A DNA stretch of 64,000 nucleotides from Hippopus hippopus (Eukaryota > Mollusca > Bivalvia > Cardiida > Cardiidae): positions 19,208,999 through 19,272,998 of the forward strand of contig OX328100.1 in assembly GCA_946811185.2 (NCBI GenBank). Reading direction: 5' to 3'. Of this stretch, positions 1 through 10,980 are shown piece by piece. Numbering within the stretch: position 1 is the stretch's first letter; each line of letters begins with the position of its first letter. The position numbers were made by a program, and so were the translations under genes. The notes below the pieces were generated by a model. That model had not been told where the DNA came from and did no database searches. It saw only the letters and a list, made by a program, of their open reading frames with translations.

Positions 1-19
1 TTTTACCCCTTATCCTGCG

Positions 20-235
20 TAAGAAAAGGAATGAAGGAATGAATGAATGAAGCTTTCAGGGTGATAGTAAAAACCCAAATATTGCTCTTTGAAAGGTATT
101 CTTGGAGAAAAGATATCTCCTTTTCAGACAATGTATATCCCCGATCAGACTGCACGTTCTGGGCAGTCTGATCTTGATCTACGATGTCCGCATATTAAGG
201 CCAGTGAGTCGCGCTTAGCAGTCTAGGGTTAACTA
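20..235 (+). repeat. Dispersed repeat family A, copy 1
   Basis: This is a roughly 200-bp repeat whose core is an inverted pair (GATCAGACTG then CAGTCTGATC) followed by a 'TGTCCGC' block and 'GAGTCGC'. Clear copies recur at 4195-4410 and 12945-13140, and shorter inverted copies lie at 1990-2110 and 2880-2970. It has no coding capacity. It is probably a non-autonomous element, but I see no target duplication. Confidence 0.55.
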
Positions 236-240
236 AAATT

Positions 241-924
241 GTACTGTCCGACCATGAGCGGGTCCACTCTTTGTTTGCTGGTTGTTTTGTTTGAGGAAAA
301 CTTTAGAAATGGTTTTCAAAAATGAAAAGAAAAATTGCAAAATCATGCTTCCCATCATTGAACAAAACCATCCATCGATCCATCATCGATCATAAAACCA
401 TTGAACCCAACTGACTTCATCCGTCTCATAGCTGCCGAGGCCCATTATCTCAGTCGGTAGCGTGCAGGGCCGTAGAACACGGGTTCGCAGATTCAATCCC
501 CCTTTACACAGATGGATGATAGTCATTGCGACAGGATTCATTCTTCTCTCACTGTTGACCATTGTTTCGATGTTAGTTATGTGGGAAAGCAGCCAGTAGC
601 TTGAAAAGAGTATAACGCGGAATACTGGTAAAAGAAAGTACAGAAAAGCATGGATAGGTTTAGTTTAAACATATTTTATTTCATTAAATTTTGAAATGGG
701 GTTGGACCACAAGTTCTGCCAACTTAGAATTAGTCCTTCCCCCCACAAAACAATTTCAAAAATTCTTTTTACAACAATGACAATATACCCGCAGTGAATT
801 CTGTTCTAATATATGTACAATGAAAAAAGTGAAAAACGAAAGGAAAGAAGGGTATTGATAGAAAAGAAAGAAAGAGGTGAAAGGAAATCGGATGGTGCTC
901 TCAGTTGTACGTCCGGTAAGATTA
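241..924. other. Non-coding stretch with a tRNA-like segment
   Basis: There is no supportable gene here. Positions 440-515 resemble a degenerate tRNA-derived SINE head: an A-box-like 'CTCAGTCGGTAGCG' is followed by a B-box-like 'GGTTCGCAGATTCAATCCC'. The rest is A-rich sequence, and its last part may be the 3' untranslated tail of the LINE fragment that follows. Confidence 0.35.
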
Positions 925-1715
925 TCACTATTATGGATGGTGTCGATTACTTAAAGCGTTTTGTCTCTTTTATATACCTGTGAACAGCTTCAAAAAGTAA
1001 ACAAATTTATGTCTAAGGTTAATTCATCACTGCCAAACAAAAATTTGTCTATATTTAAAGGGTGGAATTCCCTTGTTGCTCGGAAAAGCGAGTTTCTTAA
1101 GTCTAAATAACGGTAGCATTTGAAAAAATAATGTTCAGCATTTTCAACACGATTGTTACAGTCACACATTGGATCCAATCTTAAATGATTCATGTAAAGG
1201 TCTTCGTTTAGATTTCTACAATTGTTTCTTAATCTTGCATGTATAACTGAGATATATCTATTACCAAAACAGTAAATATTGGAAATTTTGACAGGCCTCG
1301 TTTTATTAGTTAGTTTGGATTTAAACGAACTATATGTTGCACTGTTTCTTATTTCTTGTTCAAGATTGTTCCAAAGAGAAATTGAAGAGGGTATACACGA
1401 ATTTTGTAAAATATTAATTTTGTTCTAGCATATATGTTCTCATAATTTTGACTGTCTCTCAGCTGATATTGCGATCGGTTGCCTACTAATGGAGGGATTA
1501 ATTCTTCTATATATTGTGGGACAAGATTATTAGAAACTTTATACATAAAACACAATTTAGAGCTTTTTCTTCTGGACGACAGTGTTTCCCAACCACATTC
1601 TCGGTAAAGATTTTCAAGAGATACTGATCTTGTAAGGCCTGTTACAATTCTTGCAGCTTCATTTTGTAATTTTTCCATAGATTCTGAACATGAAACCGAG
1701 CAGCCATCATTTCAT
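925..1715 (-). mobile_element. LINE (jockey/CR1-like) ORF2 C-terminal fragment, 5'-truncated
   Basis: This is the 3' end of a non-LTR retrotransposon polyprotein on the minus strand. The piece at 1678-1349 contains the 'LEKLQNEAARIVTG'-type segment that follows the reverse transcriptase palm in jockey-like elements. The piece at 1193-990 contains the terminal Cys/His cluster (CDC, then E-AEHYFFKC). The two are joined only after frameshifts between about 1350 and 1200. The catalytic palm and the endonuclease are absent, so it cannot move. It is a typical 5'-truncated dead insertion. The clade assignment is from memory of similar proteins. Confidence 0.72.
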
Positions 1716-1744
1716 GGACACTTGATTTAATAATTTGATCCAAA

Positions 1745-1950
1745 TTTAACTTGCCGTCTGCAAATGCTGTCAGGTCGGACTTGTCCGAATTCAAGGTATT
1801 CCCGACAACAAAATTTGTCTTTCAAGAACATCATGGAAAAAGGAGAACATCCTGGTTACCAGTACGTTTCCTTTACCCACACTGTTTTCAAAGGACGTTC
1901 GGCCCGTTTAAAGTCACGACTGCTTGGTAACAAGCCAAGCATTTAAAAGT
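1745..1950. repeat. Degenerate copy of TTAA MITE family B
   Basis: It shares with the intact copies (7800-8027 and 45955-46183) the central block 'AAAAAGGAGAA' followed by 'CTGGTTACCAG', and the flanking 'CATTTGCAGACG'-type sequence in reverse order. The ends are worn and no TTAA pair is visible. Confidence 0.45.
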
Positions 1951-1984
1951 TTAAACAAATTTCGAAAACCGAAACATATTCACA

Positions 1985-3105
1985 GTTTCTTTCACTAGAA
2001 ATCTCATTGTGGATCCAAGGTCAGACTTTACATTCTTTGCATTCTGATCTTTGACAACACTGTCTCCAAAAGCTTTATGACTTGCACCTAGAAACCTTTG
2101 GCATAAACGCAAAAACTCTAGATAATTCTATCTAATTCCAAATCGGATATTCCCAAAATTATGCAATTAAATGATTGATTGATCGATTGACTGACCGAAT
2201 GATTGATAGAACGGTGTTTTATGCTGGTTTCAACCTGATGTCAGTCAGGTCAAGGTGACAGCTCACATATTCATGTATTTCCTGAGTTTCCGTTACTTGT
2301 ACTAGACTAGGGCTCTGAGATGTCTTACCAAGGACACTTTGACGAAGAACCAAGTGCTGCCAGTAAGGCACGAACTCGGAGCCTCCTGATTACGAGTTCT
2401 ACACTTAACCACTACGCTACACAGGATCCTTTTATTATACGCACATGCGATTCTTTGAAAATAATGATTTTTGGACCTATTTCTTTTCGCTGAAACACGT
2501 AAACTTTGTCTCGAAATGCGACATTGATACGTACTAGGAGAAGGGTCGAATCACATGATATGAGTCAATATTTACATACGATCCTTTTTCTCAATACTTC
2601 CTGTCATCAGATATAGGTCACGTAGTGAATATCAACCCTTTACCACCCAATCCGTTTTTAACAACCCGGGGAAAGAAAGAATGCTTTGACTACATTGTGA
2701 AGAAGGGAAAGAAGTGCTGGCAATCAGCATTTACCCTATTCTCCCATAGTTTTCTATCCTTTCAAAGCCCTATCATTCGAGGCACATTTCATTAGTCATC
2801 TGCAAATGCCTTCAGATTAGTCATGTCTAAAATTTTGTTAACTAGTAAATGGTTAATCATTGAACTATTAAGTAAGATCCGATATGATTTTGTGGACAAT
2901 GTAGACCAAGACCGTACTACACAGAAAGTGCAGTATGATCTTTGACTCGCACCGTCTGATACGGTGAGATTTTTCTGTTCAGAAAAAAACATTAGTATTT
3001 GGATCTATATTATTGCCTACAAAGTTATTGTGACAAACTGGGATATTATCGCAAAAATTTTCTGTTCAGAGATAATTAAAAAGAAATAGCCCTTCTCCAT
3101 ACGAC
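1985..3105. other. Non-coding repeat mosaic
   Basis: No gene is supported. Inverted pieces of family A occur at 1990-2110 and 2880-2970. A minus-strand tRNA-like SINE head lies at about 2365-2425 (A-box 'TAGCGTAGTGGTTAAGTG', B-box 'GAGTTCGTGCC'). A worn copy of MITE family B spans about 2640-2840. Confidence 0.4.
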
Positions 3106-3110
3106 ATAAC

Positions 3111-3185
3111 GTCGGTTTACTTAAAAAACCTCGTAACTACAGCTTGAAACAAGCTGTAGTTACGAGGTTTTTGAAGTAAACCGAC
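3111..3185. repeat. Long near-perfect hairpin
   Basis: The two arms are inverted copies of about 36 bases with a loop of only about three bases; the centre reads CAGCTTGAAACAAGCTG. The outer arms begin with ACGTCGGTTTAC and end with the complement. It is inserted between pieces of MITE family B. It could be the tip of a foldback transposon or could give a stable RNA hairpin. Confidence 0.65.
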
Positions 3186-3194
3186 GTAAATTCT

Positions 3195-4190
3195 ATAAAA
3201 TTGTCCAAAACAAAAGCATTTGCAGACCATAAATTTAATGTTATACAAAACATGAAATCTTTCTGCCGTGGGGTAGAAATCTTTGTGGCAAAAGAAGAAA
3301 ATGCTGGTTACCGACATTTTATCCTTTCCTCAGCATGTTTTCAAAAGCCCTTTTCCCCCAGGGTCTGTAAAATTCGGAATTGTTTGCTGAAGGTGTTACA
3401 TGATATTAGAGTTCTGTGACAATCGCTGATTTTCTTAAGTAATTCTTACCTGGTGTCACGTGCAATGTTCGGCCAAACACTTTCGCTACCTTTTACCAGT
3501 CTGTTATTAAAATTCAAAGACCCCAAATTTCGAACCTGCAACATCTTTTCAGGAAAGATGCATACTTGCTATGGACGGAGCTATTCAGGCTGGACAAAAT
3601 AGCTTTTATTCAGTTACGTTGACACAAGTAATACGTCGGTTTTTTACAAACAGTTTGTCTTCTATCAAAGTATGTTTACTCACTACTTGAAAACTGTTGG
3701 GTTCTCTTCCAAACGGCCATCCTACTGTTGGATAGTTAAAACCTGTCAAGTTTTGTGTCCATCAATAGAGTAACGACGCTTTAGCAAATGGTCCCTTGAT
3801 ACAGGTAGAAGTCTTTTCAAAAACATTATGGGAAAAGGAGAAAATGCTGGTGACCAGCATTTTCTCCTTTTTCCACGATGTTTTCTACCTTTTCAAAAAA
3901 TTTCAGTGCCGTTGCAGAAACAAATTTATCTGTTCCTTGCAATGGCTTCAAACTTGGGAGAGTATAAATATTTGTCGTTTGGGAAAAGGTAAACTCGTTA
4001 CTAGACGAAATAAGTTAACGCACACCTATATTAGAAACATTTGCAGACGACAGTGCAAAAGACGTGACTGAAATGGTGAAATTTCTGTTATACATAGTAG
4101 CAAACATTGTCGAAAAAGGGGAAATATTGGTTTCTAGTATTTTTCATTACTCTGCAGAGTTTTAGAATCTCGTCTTCTCCAGGGTGGTTA
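3195..4190. repeat. Cluster of MITE family B copies
   Basis: Two or three worn copies lie here. The best is at about 3780-4005 and shows the palindromic core (GGAGAAAATGCTGGTGACC, then its complement at 3832-3880) and the terminal 'GTCGTTTGGGAAA' block. Between them, about 3430-3780 holds nothing I recognise. No gene is supported. Confidence 0.5.
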
Positions 4191-4194
4191 TAAA

Positions 4195-4410
4195 CATGGG
4201 AAAATATTCCCTTATCTTGCTAAAAATGAAATGAAACTTTCAAGCTAATAGTAAAAACCAAATTTTGCTATTTAAAAGGTGCTCTTTTTTTGGAGAAAGA
4301 CAACGCCTCATCGGACAGTGTAGATTCAAGATCAGACTGCACATGACGTACAGTGTGATTTTTGATCAAAACAATCCTTGAGTCACGCTCAGCAGCCCAG
4401 AGTTAAACTG
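4195..4410 (+). repeat. Dispersed repeat family A, copy 2
   Basis: It matches the copy at 20-235 through the whole unit: 'CTTTCAAGCTAATAGTAAAAACC', then 'GGACAGTGTAGATTCAAGATC' and 'GAGTCACGCTCAGCAG'. It has no coding potential. Confidence 0.55.
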
Positions 4411-4529
4411 CTAAAATCACAAATCAACTTTTATTAAGTGAGCGTTGGAGTATTTTATTGATGTAATCTTAACACATCAGAAATACTCTTGTATTCAGAA
4501 TCCTGTACAAGAAAATCCTTTCTTTTCAA

Positions 4530-6060
4530 GGAAAAAGACTTCTGAAAACATTTTGGGAAAGGGAGAAAATGCTGCTAATCATAATAAGTGCATATGAGCC
4601 AAGCTCTGAGAAATTGAGGTTTAATACATCCCTTAAAAAGCATCGAGCCAGGTCAGCCTGCGCAGTCCATGCAGGCTCATCTGGGTCGAAATATTTTGCT
4701 ATTATTTTTTTGCATTTCCAAGTACCATTTTACCACTTGATACAGCCGGTTGTAAAACAACGTGATGACTTGCTTATTATAATGCACCACGGTGACGCAT
4801 AAAACTCTCCTTTGTCAGACCATGCCTTATAGTAATAAGGTCATGATTACAAAAAATTTCTAATTTTATAGATCAGGGTTGTTTTGGACTTATTTCAAAC
4901 TTATTTGGACAGATTTCAAACACAAACCCCTGATCTCTTCCCACTCGACGAAGTTTTAAACTTTTCCGAATCGAAAGAATTTAGACTAACAGACTAAAAT
5001 GGAGTTTGTTTCTAACAAAAGGAGAAAAAACATCGTGAGAAAATATTTGTTCCTTCAAAACCCTACCTCCCTAGGATCGTTAAAACAGATGATTGTGTGG
5101 TTAAACGTAAACCGATGAACCACACAGGGTTCTTCCCGTTCTAGATGAAATCTGTATTTATTCTCTTCTTATGTGCTTTCAACATTTTGCCTGCGACATA
5201 TATGACAAATATATATTTTTCTCTAATCTAATTGGATACAGCTTTGCATGTCATGTAACAAAAAGACAATGTTTTCCGCAGTACTGTAGTAACCTTGCAG
5301 TCACACAAGTACATGTAGTAATAAATGGTCGAAGGGAGATAACTCTCTTGCAACTTGTGACGCATATCTAAACTACATCCAGAGTAACTAAACCTGACCA
5401 TAACCGAAAAATAATAGACCTTACTACATGAAAGTTACTAATATATTCTGTGATAAACATGTGCGTAGACACAAGACAATTTGTTTCCGCTATACTACGG
5501 TAACACGGAAAAATCAAAGACCGTGCAATGCGGTAATCGACAGTCAAAAGAAGATAACTTCTTTGGAGTTGTAGTACATGTCTCCCTGACAGTAAATGAA
5601 ACTTTAACCTAAATCCTAACCCTTTTACATGTATGCTACTAAAACTATCTGTTAGTTGCATAGAGCAAAGAGAGGATGTAAGTCATGCTCTGTGAAAAGG
5701 AGGCTTAATGCATCTGCAAAAAGTATCGACTAATGTCAGCCTGCGCAATCCGCGCAGGCTGACATGAGTCGAAACGTTTTGCCACGGGTCATTTTCTGCA
5801 TGGCCAAGGACCATTCTGCCCCAAGATTCAGTCGATCGTTTAGAAAAATGGAATGTTATGACCTGTTTGGGATAAATGCATCATGGATATGCACTAATAT
5901 GCACGAATACCCGTTTTGCCAGAGCATGCTCATACATAGGAAATGTGAAGAAGTGTTTGGATACATGTTCATTGTTTTGTAAACAAATAATCTCTTGTCT
6001 AAAAGAGGCTTAGGAAGAAGGCTTTTGTAAACATTGTGGGAAAATGAGCAAATGGGGAAA
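4530..6060. other. Non-coding, short dispersed repeats
   Basis: No gene is supported. Two copies of a short repeat with the palindromic core 'CAGCCTGCGCA...TGCAGGCT' followed by 'GTCGAAA' lie at about 4570-4720 and 5685-5900. A similar trace is at about 7620-7770. Positions 5230-5350 and 5440-5580 contain loosely related sequence around 'AGACAAT' and 'GGGAGATAACT'. Confidence 0.35.
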
Positions 6061-6107
6061 AGCTGTTTGAATACTTGTATATTTTTTTTACCTAATAATC
6101 ACCAGCT

Positions 6108-6535
6108 AAATCAAAGCGTTGAGAACCCTGAAGTGGTATTTGTCAAGGAAGCCACTGTGTGGAATTAATAATTTGAAAGAAAAAGAGAAATATTATTCAA
6201 ATATTGGCTTGACAGTTAACCTTCTAAGCAAATGAATTAGTTTTTGGTTGAAGGGAGAGTACTCATGACAAAGTTAGGATTATTTGTGTATTGGTGGTCT
6301 CCCTTGATCATAAGGAGGGGTCAGGAGTAACGTCCCTTGACAGTAGGATGTATGATGGGTAGAGAGAGAAACCATGTAAATATATCGTATAATATTAAGT
6401 TTGTACCTGAAAACTATGATTTTGAAATATATTTTGGCCGTTAACATTAAATTCCCAACATTACAATCAATATTATTTCTATATATAAATATTCATGCCC
6501 TATCAAATGGAGTAGCGCGAAATCATGGTATGAAC
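6108..6535 (+). repeat. Dispersed repeat D, copy 1
   Basis: The segment from 'AATCAAAGCGTTGAGAA' to 'ATCATGGTATGAACAAG' recurs in the same orientation at 17241-17651 with small differences. It has no open frame and no clear terminal repeats. Confidence 0.65.
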
Positions 6536-6735
6536 AAGCCATGGGATTTAGTAAAGACTACTGAAGCAGTAGAGTAACGAATGAAATTAGAGGGCTAGAA
6601 ATATAGTATTGCTATCCATCTGGGCACGTGTTCAGTTATCATTCTAACTATTGCATTCTTAGTCTTCAATTTGGGCCGTTTGCATAACGGCAGTTTGAAG
6701 TTAAACCTAGGTTACGCCATGACTTTATCATGGCT

Positions 6736-7290
6736 TAAAGGTGGCCCTTCAGATTTTGGGACGAAAATTTTACAAAATTCCAAAAAAATCATCCTTATAC
6801 TCCCAAAGCCTTTTAATTTTCATTCATAAAACCCCAGTAGCCGAAACCCATCCGACAACAAGAGAAATTAGAGATTTACTACGGCCCAGGTCGACACCGA
6901 CGGGAAACACGGTCTATTTTTAAATGAGCAACTCGCTCATTTACATACCGGAAATACACAGACGAAGCTTCAAACATAGCGTTCGAAGAAGACATTATGG
7001 AAAATAATTTCATGTTTGTTATGTTATGGAATTTAAGAGTCATTAGTCACGTGCCAGTCACTTGACATTCCCACAATGCTTTTTTTTTTTTATTTCTGGC
7101 GCGAAATCTAAAATAACCTTAAGAGGCTACGTAGCCTTTTAAGGGAACACCATCAAAAAAAATTTTTTTTTTTGTAATTTTATGATTCTTAATTATTGAT
7201 GATTTGTATTGTTTTTTCATATAAATTTCAGTGATATTATATATTTGGTGAGATGTGAAAAATCTAAATACCCACCTTTAAAGTCTCAGT
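6736..7290. repeat. Dispersed repeat E, copy 1 (MITE-like)
   Basis: This unit is bounded by TTAAAGGTGG at the left and CCACCTTTAA at the right, which are inverted. An inverted copy of the whole unit lies at 46297-46858. Inside are the block 'AGGCTACGTAGCCTTTTAAGG' (self-complementary in part) and a homopolymer A/T junction. It looks like a non-autonomous DNA transposon about 555 bp long. Confidence 0.6.
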
Positions 7291-7799
7291 AGCGTTCAAC
7301 TGAATAAACAACTTATTTATAAAATAAAAGTAAATTTCATTTTTACCATGCAAAAATATGGCGATTATTATGACTTTCACGATATGTAAAAGTGCAGTTC
7401 GCTTTAAACTGCCGTTATGCAACAGGCCTTATATAGAGCTGGAAAGTAGTTTGCAATTTTCGATCGGCTAAACCATTTGCTTATGCCAATCAAAATTCGA
7501 GTTATACTCAAGTTTTCAAATTCAGATTGAATTGAAAATTAAGAATTAGACATGGAATGTCCTTAACAACGGGTTGAAAATTCGTGGCATGTTCCAAATG
7601 GCAGAGCTAAACCTGTTTTCAATTTGAGTCTTGCTCTGTGAAAAGGAGGCGTAATGCATGAGCTGACATTGCTCGAAACGTTTTCCTATTTATAAACTTT
7701 CTGCATGTCAAAGGACATTTCTACCTACAGATCCAGTCGATTGTTGGACTAAATGGATCCATAATTACCTGATAACTCCCTTAGCAGACCTATGATATA

Positions 7800-8027
7800 T
7801 TAACCCTTTCCCAAACAATCCCTGGTTTTCACGACCCTGAGAAAGAAGCCTTCTGAAAACATTGTGGGAAAAGGAGAAAATGCTGGTAACCAGCATTTTC
7901 TCCTTTTCCCACAATGTTTTCTTTCCTTCCAAAACAAATTTCAATTTTTTAGTCGCATGAATTTTGTCGTCTGCAAAGGCTTCCAATTTGGACTAGTCTG
8001 AAATTTTGTCGTTTGGCAAAGAGTTAA
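7800..8027. mobile_element. MITE family B, intact copy with TTAA ends
   Basis: This 228-bp element begins TTAACCCTTTCCCAAAC and ends GTTTGGCAAAGAGTTAA, so the termini are inverted and include TTAA on both sides. The centre is a near-perfect palindrome (GGAAAAGGAGAAAATGCTGG and its complement). TTAA flanks are the hallmark of piggyBac-type elements and also of Kolobok, so this is probably a non-autonomous derivative of one of these. Confidence 0.7.
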
Positions 8028-8196
8028 GGAGGTGTGAGATGCACTAAACATCATTTTGCCAGAGCGTGCCTTGTTTCTACCTGAGTATGAAATGAATTTG
8101 AGAAATTATTTTCTTTCTGTCGTTGTTACGGGAGACCACTCCTTCATGTATGGCTTCATCTCGGTTTAAATACAATACCTTCCAACTGCATTAGGC

Positions 8197-8204
8197 AGAA
8201 TTTT
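8197..8204. repeat. 8-bp target site duplication, left (AGAATTTT)
   Basis: It is identical to 8823-8830 on the other side of the foldback element. The unoccupied form of this site is visible in the neighbouring SINE-bearing unit near 9146-9156. Confidence 0.8.
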
Positions 8205-8822
8205 ACGGTGGCACAAAAGTGACATGGAAGATATATTTTATACTACGTGTGCACGCAGTAGCTAATACGTGCGCACGCAGTAGTATTACGTGCGCACGCA
8301 GTAGTATTACGTGCGCACGCAGTAGCTACTACGTGCGCACGTAATAACTAATACGTGCGCACGTAATACTATTGCGTGCGCACGTATTAGCTAATACGTG
8401 CGCACGTAATAGTTATTACGTGCGCACGCAGTAGCTAATACGTGCGCACGTATTAACTAATACGTGTGCACGTAATAATCGACCAATCAGTTTATAAGGA
8501 TCAATAAATGTCTATCTTCCACTTTCATCTTGAAACAATGGCTTCCGTTCATGATTCTGATTGGTGGATTATTACGTGCGCACGTAATATGTAATACGTG
8601 CGCACGTATTAGCTACTGCGTGCGCACGCAGTAGCTATTACGTGCGCACGTAATAACTAATACGTGCGCACGTAATACTACTGCGTGCGCACGTATTACT
8701 TATTACGTGCGCTGGTATTAGCTAGTGCGTGCGCACGTAATAACTAATACGTGCGCACGTATTAGCTACTGCGTGCGCACGTAGTATAAAATATATCTTC
8801 CATGTCACTTTTGTGCCACCGT
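8205..8822. mobile_element. hAT-like foldback MITE built of ACGTGCGCACGT palindromes
   Basis: This is a 618-bp element with inverted ends ACGGTGGCACAAAAGTGAC and the complement, flanked by the 8-bp duplication AGAATTTT. Eight-base duplications are typical of hAT (and P) transposons. The interior on each side is an array of about ten self-complementary units of the form TACGTGCGCACGTA separated by short 'TAGC' or 'TAAC' linkers. A central unique part (about 8481-8568) is itself bounded by an inverted ACCAATCAG pair. It has no coding capacity. Confidence 0.75.
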
Positions 8823-8830
8823 AGAATTTT
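8823..8830. repeat. 8-bp target site duplication, right (AGAATTTT)
   Basis: This is the right partner of 8197-8204. Confidence 0.8.
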
Positions 8831-8833
8831 CTT

Positions 8834-9478
8834 AAGCTCAGTGGTTATGGTGTTGGCCTTTCGTCCGGGCGTTCTAGGTTCGAATCCTGCCCGATCCCTG
8901 TATTTCTGCTATGCATGTGTTCACTTGTTTCTTTGTAACGGATTTTGTTCGTAAGATGGGGTTCGTCCGGGGTTGGCTATTGAGCCATTAATTCTATTTG
9001 TTGTCCAAAAATGGACTTACTGCCTAATAAGGCTTTGAGTCATCAATAAATGATGACTTTAAGAGGCGGTGTGTTTCGCGAGATCACTCCTTCATGCATG
9101 GGTTCATCCCGGTTTAAATACAATACCTGATATCTGCGTTAGGGAGAATTTTCTTTCGCTCAGTGGTTATGGTGTTGGCCTGTCGTCCGGGCTGTCTAGG
9201 TTCGAATCTTGCACGGTTTCTGAATTTCTGCTATGCATTTGTTCACTTGTTTCTTTGTTATGGACTTTGTTCGTAAGATCTGGGCTCGTCCGATACAATA
9301 CCTGATACCTGCTATACAATACCTGATATCTGCGTCAGGGAGAATTCTCTTTAGCTCTGTGGTTATGGTGTTGGCCTTTCGTCCGGGCGTTCTAGGATCG
9401 AATCCTGCCTGGTCCCTGTATTTCTGCTATGCATTTGTTCATTTGTTTCTTTGTTACGGACTTCGTTCGTAAGATCGT
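8834..9478 (+). repeat. Three tandem tRNA-derived SINE-like units
   Basis: Units at about 8834-8955, 9155-9275 and 9345-9475 each contain an A-box-like 'CTCAGTGGTTATGGTG', then 'GTTCTAGGTTCGAATCC' with a good B-box, then a shared tail ('TTTCTGCTATGCAT', 'GTTTCTTTGTTACGG'). They are not functional tRNA genes, because the second half does not fold back onto the first. They mark a tRNA-derived SINE or a tandem unit containing one. Confidence 0.6.
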
Positions 9479-10273
9479 GGTTTATCATTAAATATAATTA
9501 TGAGGCACAATAAATAATCCACCAGGGCGATAGCCCGAGTGGTTTATTCATTACCCTTCAACTCAAAACGTGGTTTATTGAAAGATAAACCACAAAGAAG
9601 ATTATTTCGATTTTAACATAACTAACTTTTGGCCAAAAGAAAACAATTTCATACTTAGTGTACAAGAGCGGATGCGGAAAATTTTCCATTGAAAAAAACC
9701 ATGGCTGTTCCAGTTAATAACCAAAACGAAACCCCATTGCCCTGTCATTTAATATAAAAAGAAACAACCAAAACCAACATACAAAAATGCGCCGCTATAT
9801 TATTATAATTTCTTCCGTTGTCTCCAAATGACAAAGAAGAACGAATATATCGTCAAGCATTAAAGTCGCAGTCGCTTTGAATGCTGTAAAAATTACTCCA
9901 CCCACTCCAAATCCAATTTCAAATGCAAACACCAGTCAATTTTGAACTGACCTTGTTACATGACTCGAAAACACTCGATTTACACATCTTTACTGGTAAT
10001 TACTAGTTCCATACTTGTCAGTTTTAATTAAAACCAGTTGATATCGGTAAATCCATTAGTTTTTCCTTCCTCCTTGGTCGATTTGCGGAAAAAGACGATT
10101 TGTTAAGGCCAAGTTACTTTTATTTATCAAATATCGGAGGGCGGAGACACGGAACAGCCACGAGCGACTTACTTTATACAGAATGACGTCACTCTACATA
10201 CGAGTAGAATGACGTAGATTTTACCACGCTTTCGTTTCACTGTGCTTATAGAGCCTAATACACGTGTCATGTT
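9478..10273 (+). repeat. Tandem segmental duplication, unit 1
   Basis: This 0.8-kb unit recurs at 10981-11795 with perhaps 80 percent identity by eye. Shared landmarks are 'ATGAGGCACAAT', 'AACGTGGTTTATTGAA', 'GCGGATGCGGA' and 'GATTTTACCACG'. The foldback element 10274-10945 is inserted at its right end. No gene is recognised. Confidence 0.6.
10268..10273. repeat. 6-bp target site duplication (CATGTT), left
   Basis: It is identical to 10946-10951. The unoccupied equivalent is seen in unit 2 of the segmental duplication near 11800. Confidence 0.6.
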
Positions 10274-10945
10274 TATGGTGGCATATTTCTGCCACGAGAT
10301 ACGAGATAGCTATCATGATAATTTTGCAAAACTATCGCGATAAATTAAAGTTTCCTGGAAATTTTATCGAGATAGTGAAAAGTTTCCTGAAAAAAATATC
10401 ACGATAAACTTAATATTTTAGCGCAAAATTTCTCAATCGTGCACGAAGCTGACATGCAAGATAAAATTATCGTGATAGTTCTACCTGTTTCTCGATATCT
10501 ATAAATAGAAAATTTATCATTTGGATGAACTCGGTAGTTTTTGACTTCACAAGATTGCAGTAAGTAAAAGTTCGAATAATTAATAATTGTAGCTTAATTG
10601 GTATATTTTGACAAGACTCGAAATGAACAGAAGTCTGTAAAATCACAAAGACAGCTCGAAATGCCTCCTACGAACACTTTAAAACCATTCAGGGAAAAGG
10701 AGAATTCATAAGGTTGTAGACGAAGATGTTCCGAAACCGTATCTAATTATAGATACCGTGAATGTCAGTTATGGGCACAAAAGCAAAAAAAAATCATGAT
10801 AACAGGTAGAATTATCGCGATATTTTTATCGTGAAAATTTTTATTATCTAGATAAAATTTCCAGGAAACTTTGTTCTATCACGATAGTTTTCTACAATTA
10901 TCATGATAGCTATCTCGTATCTCGCGGCAGAAATATACCACCATA
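10274..10945. mobile_element. Foldback MITE, 672 bp, 6-bp target duplication
   Basis: The ends are inverted (TATGGTGGCATATTTCTGCC against its near-complement) and the inverted arms continue inward for about 110 bp through 'AGATACGAGATAGCTATCATG'. The interior repeats short 'ATCGCGATA' and 'ATCATGATA' palindromes. It is flanked by CATGTT on both sides. It is non-coding. Confidence 0.65.
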
Positions 10946-10951
10946 CATGTT
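10946..10951. repeat. 6-bp target site duplication (CATGTT), right
   Basis: This is the right partner of 10268-10273. Confidence 0.6.
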
Positions 10952-10980
10952 AGAATTAAGAAATAATCTTCTTTCTATCG

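Noticed and set aside
8205..8822. CRISPR-like array of short repeats
   Set aside because: Linkers are 4-8 bases and near-identical, and the unit lies inside a transposon with a target duplication.
9069..9472. Two overlapping frames of 78-79 codons with similar hydrophobic ends
   Set aside because: They are readings of the SINE tail, and their similarity comes from the repeat.
8834..9478. Functional tRNA genes
   Set aside because: A and B boxes are present, but no cloverleaf with paired acceptor stem can be drawn; three similar copies with a common tail fit a SINE.
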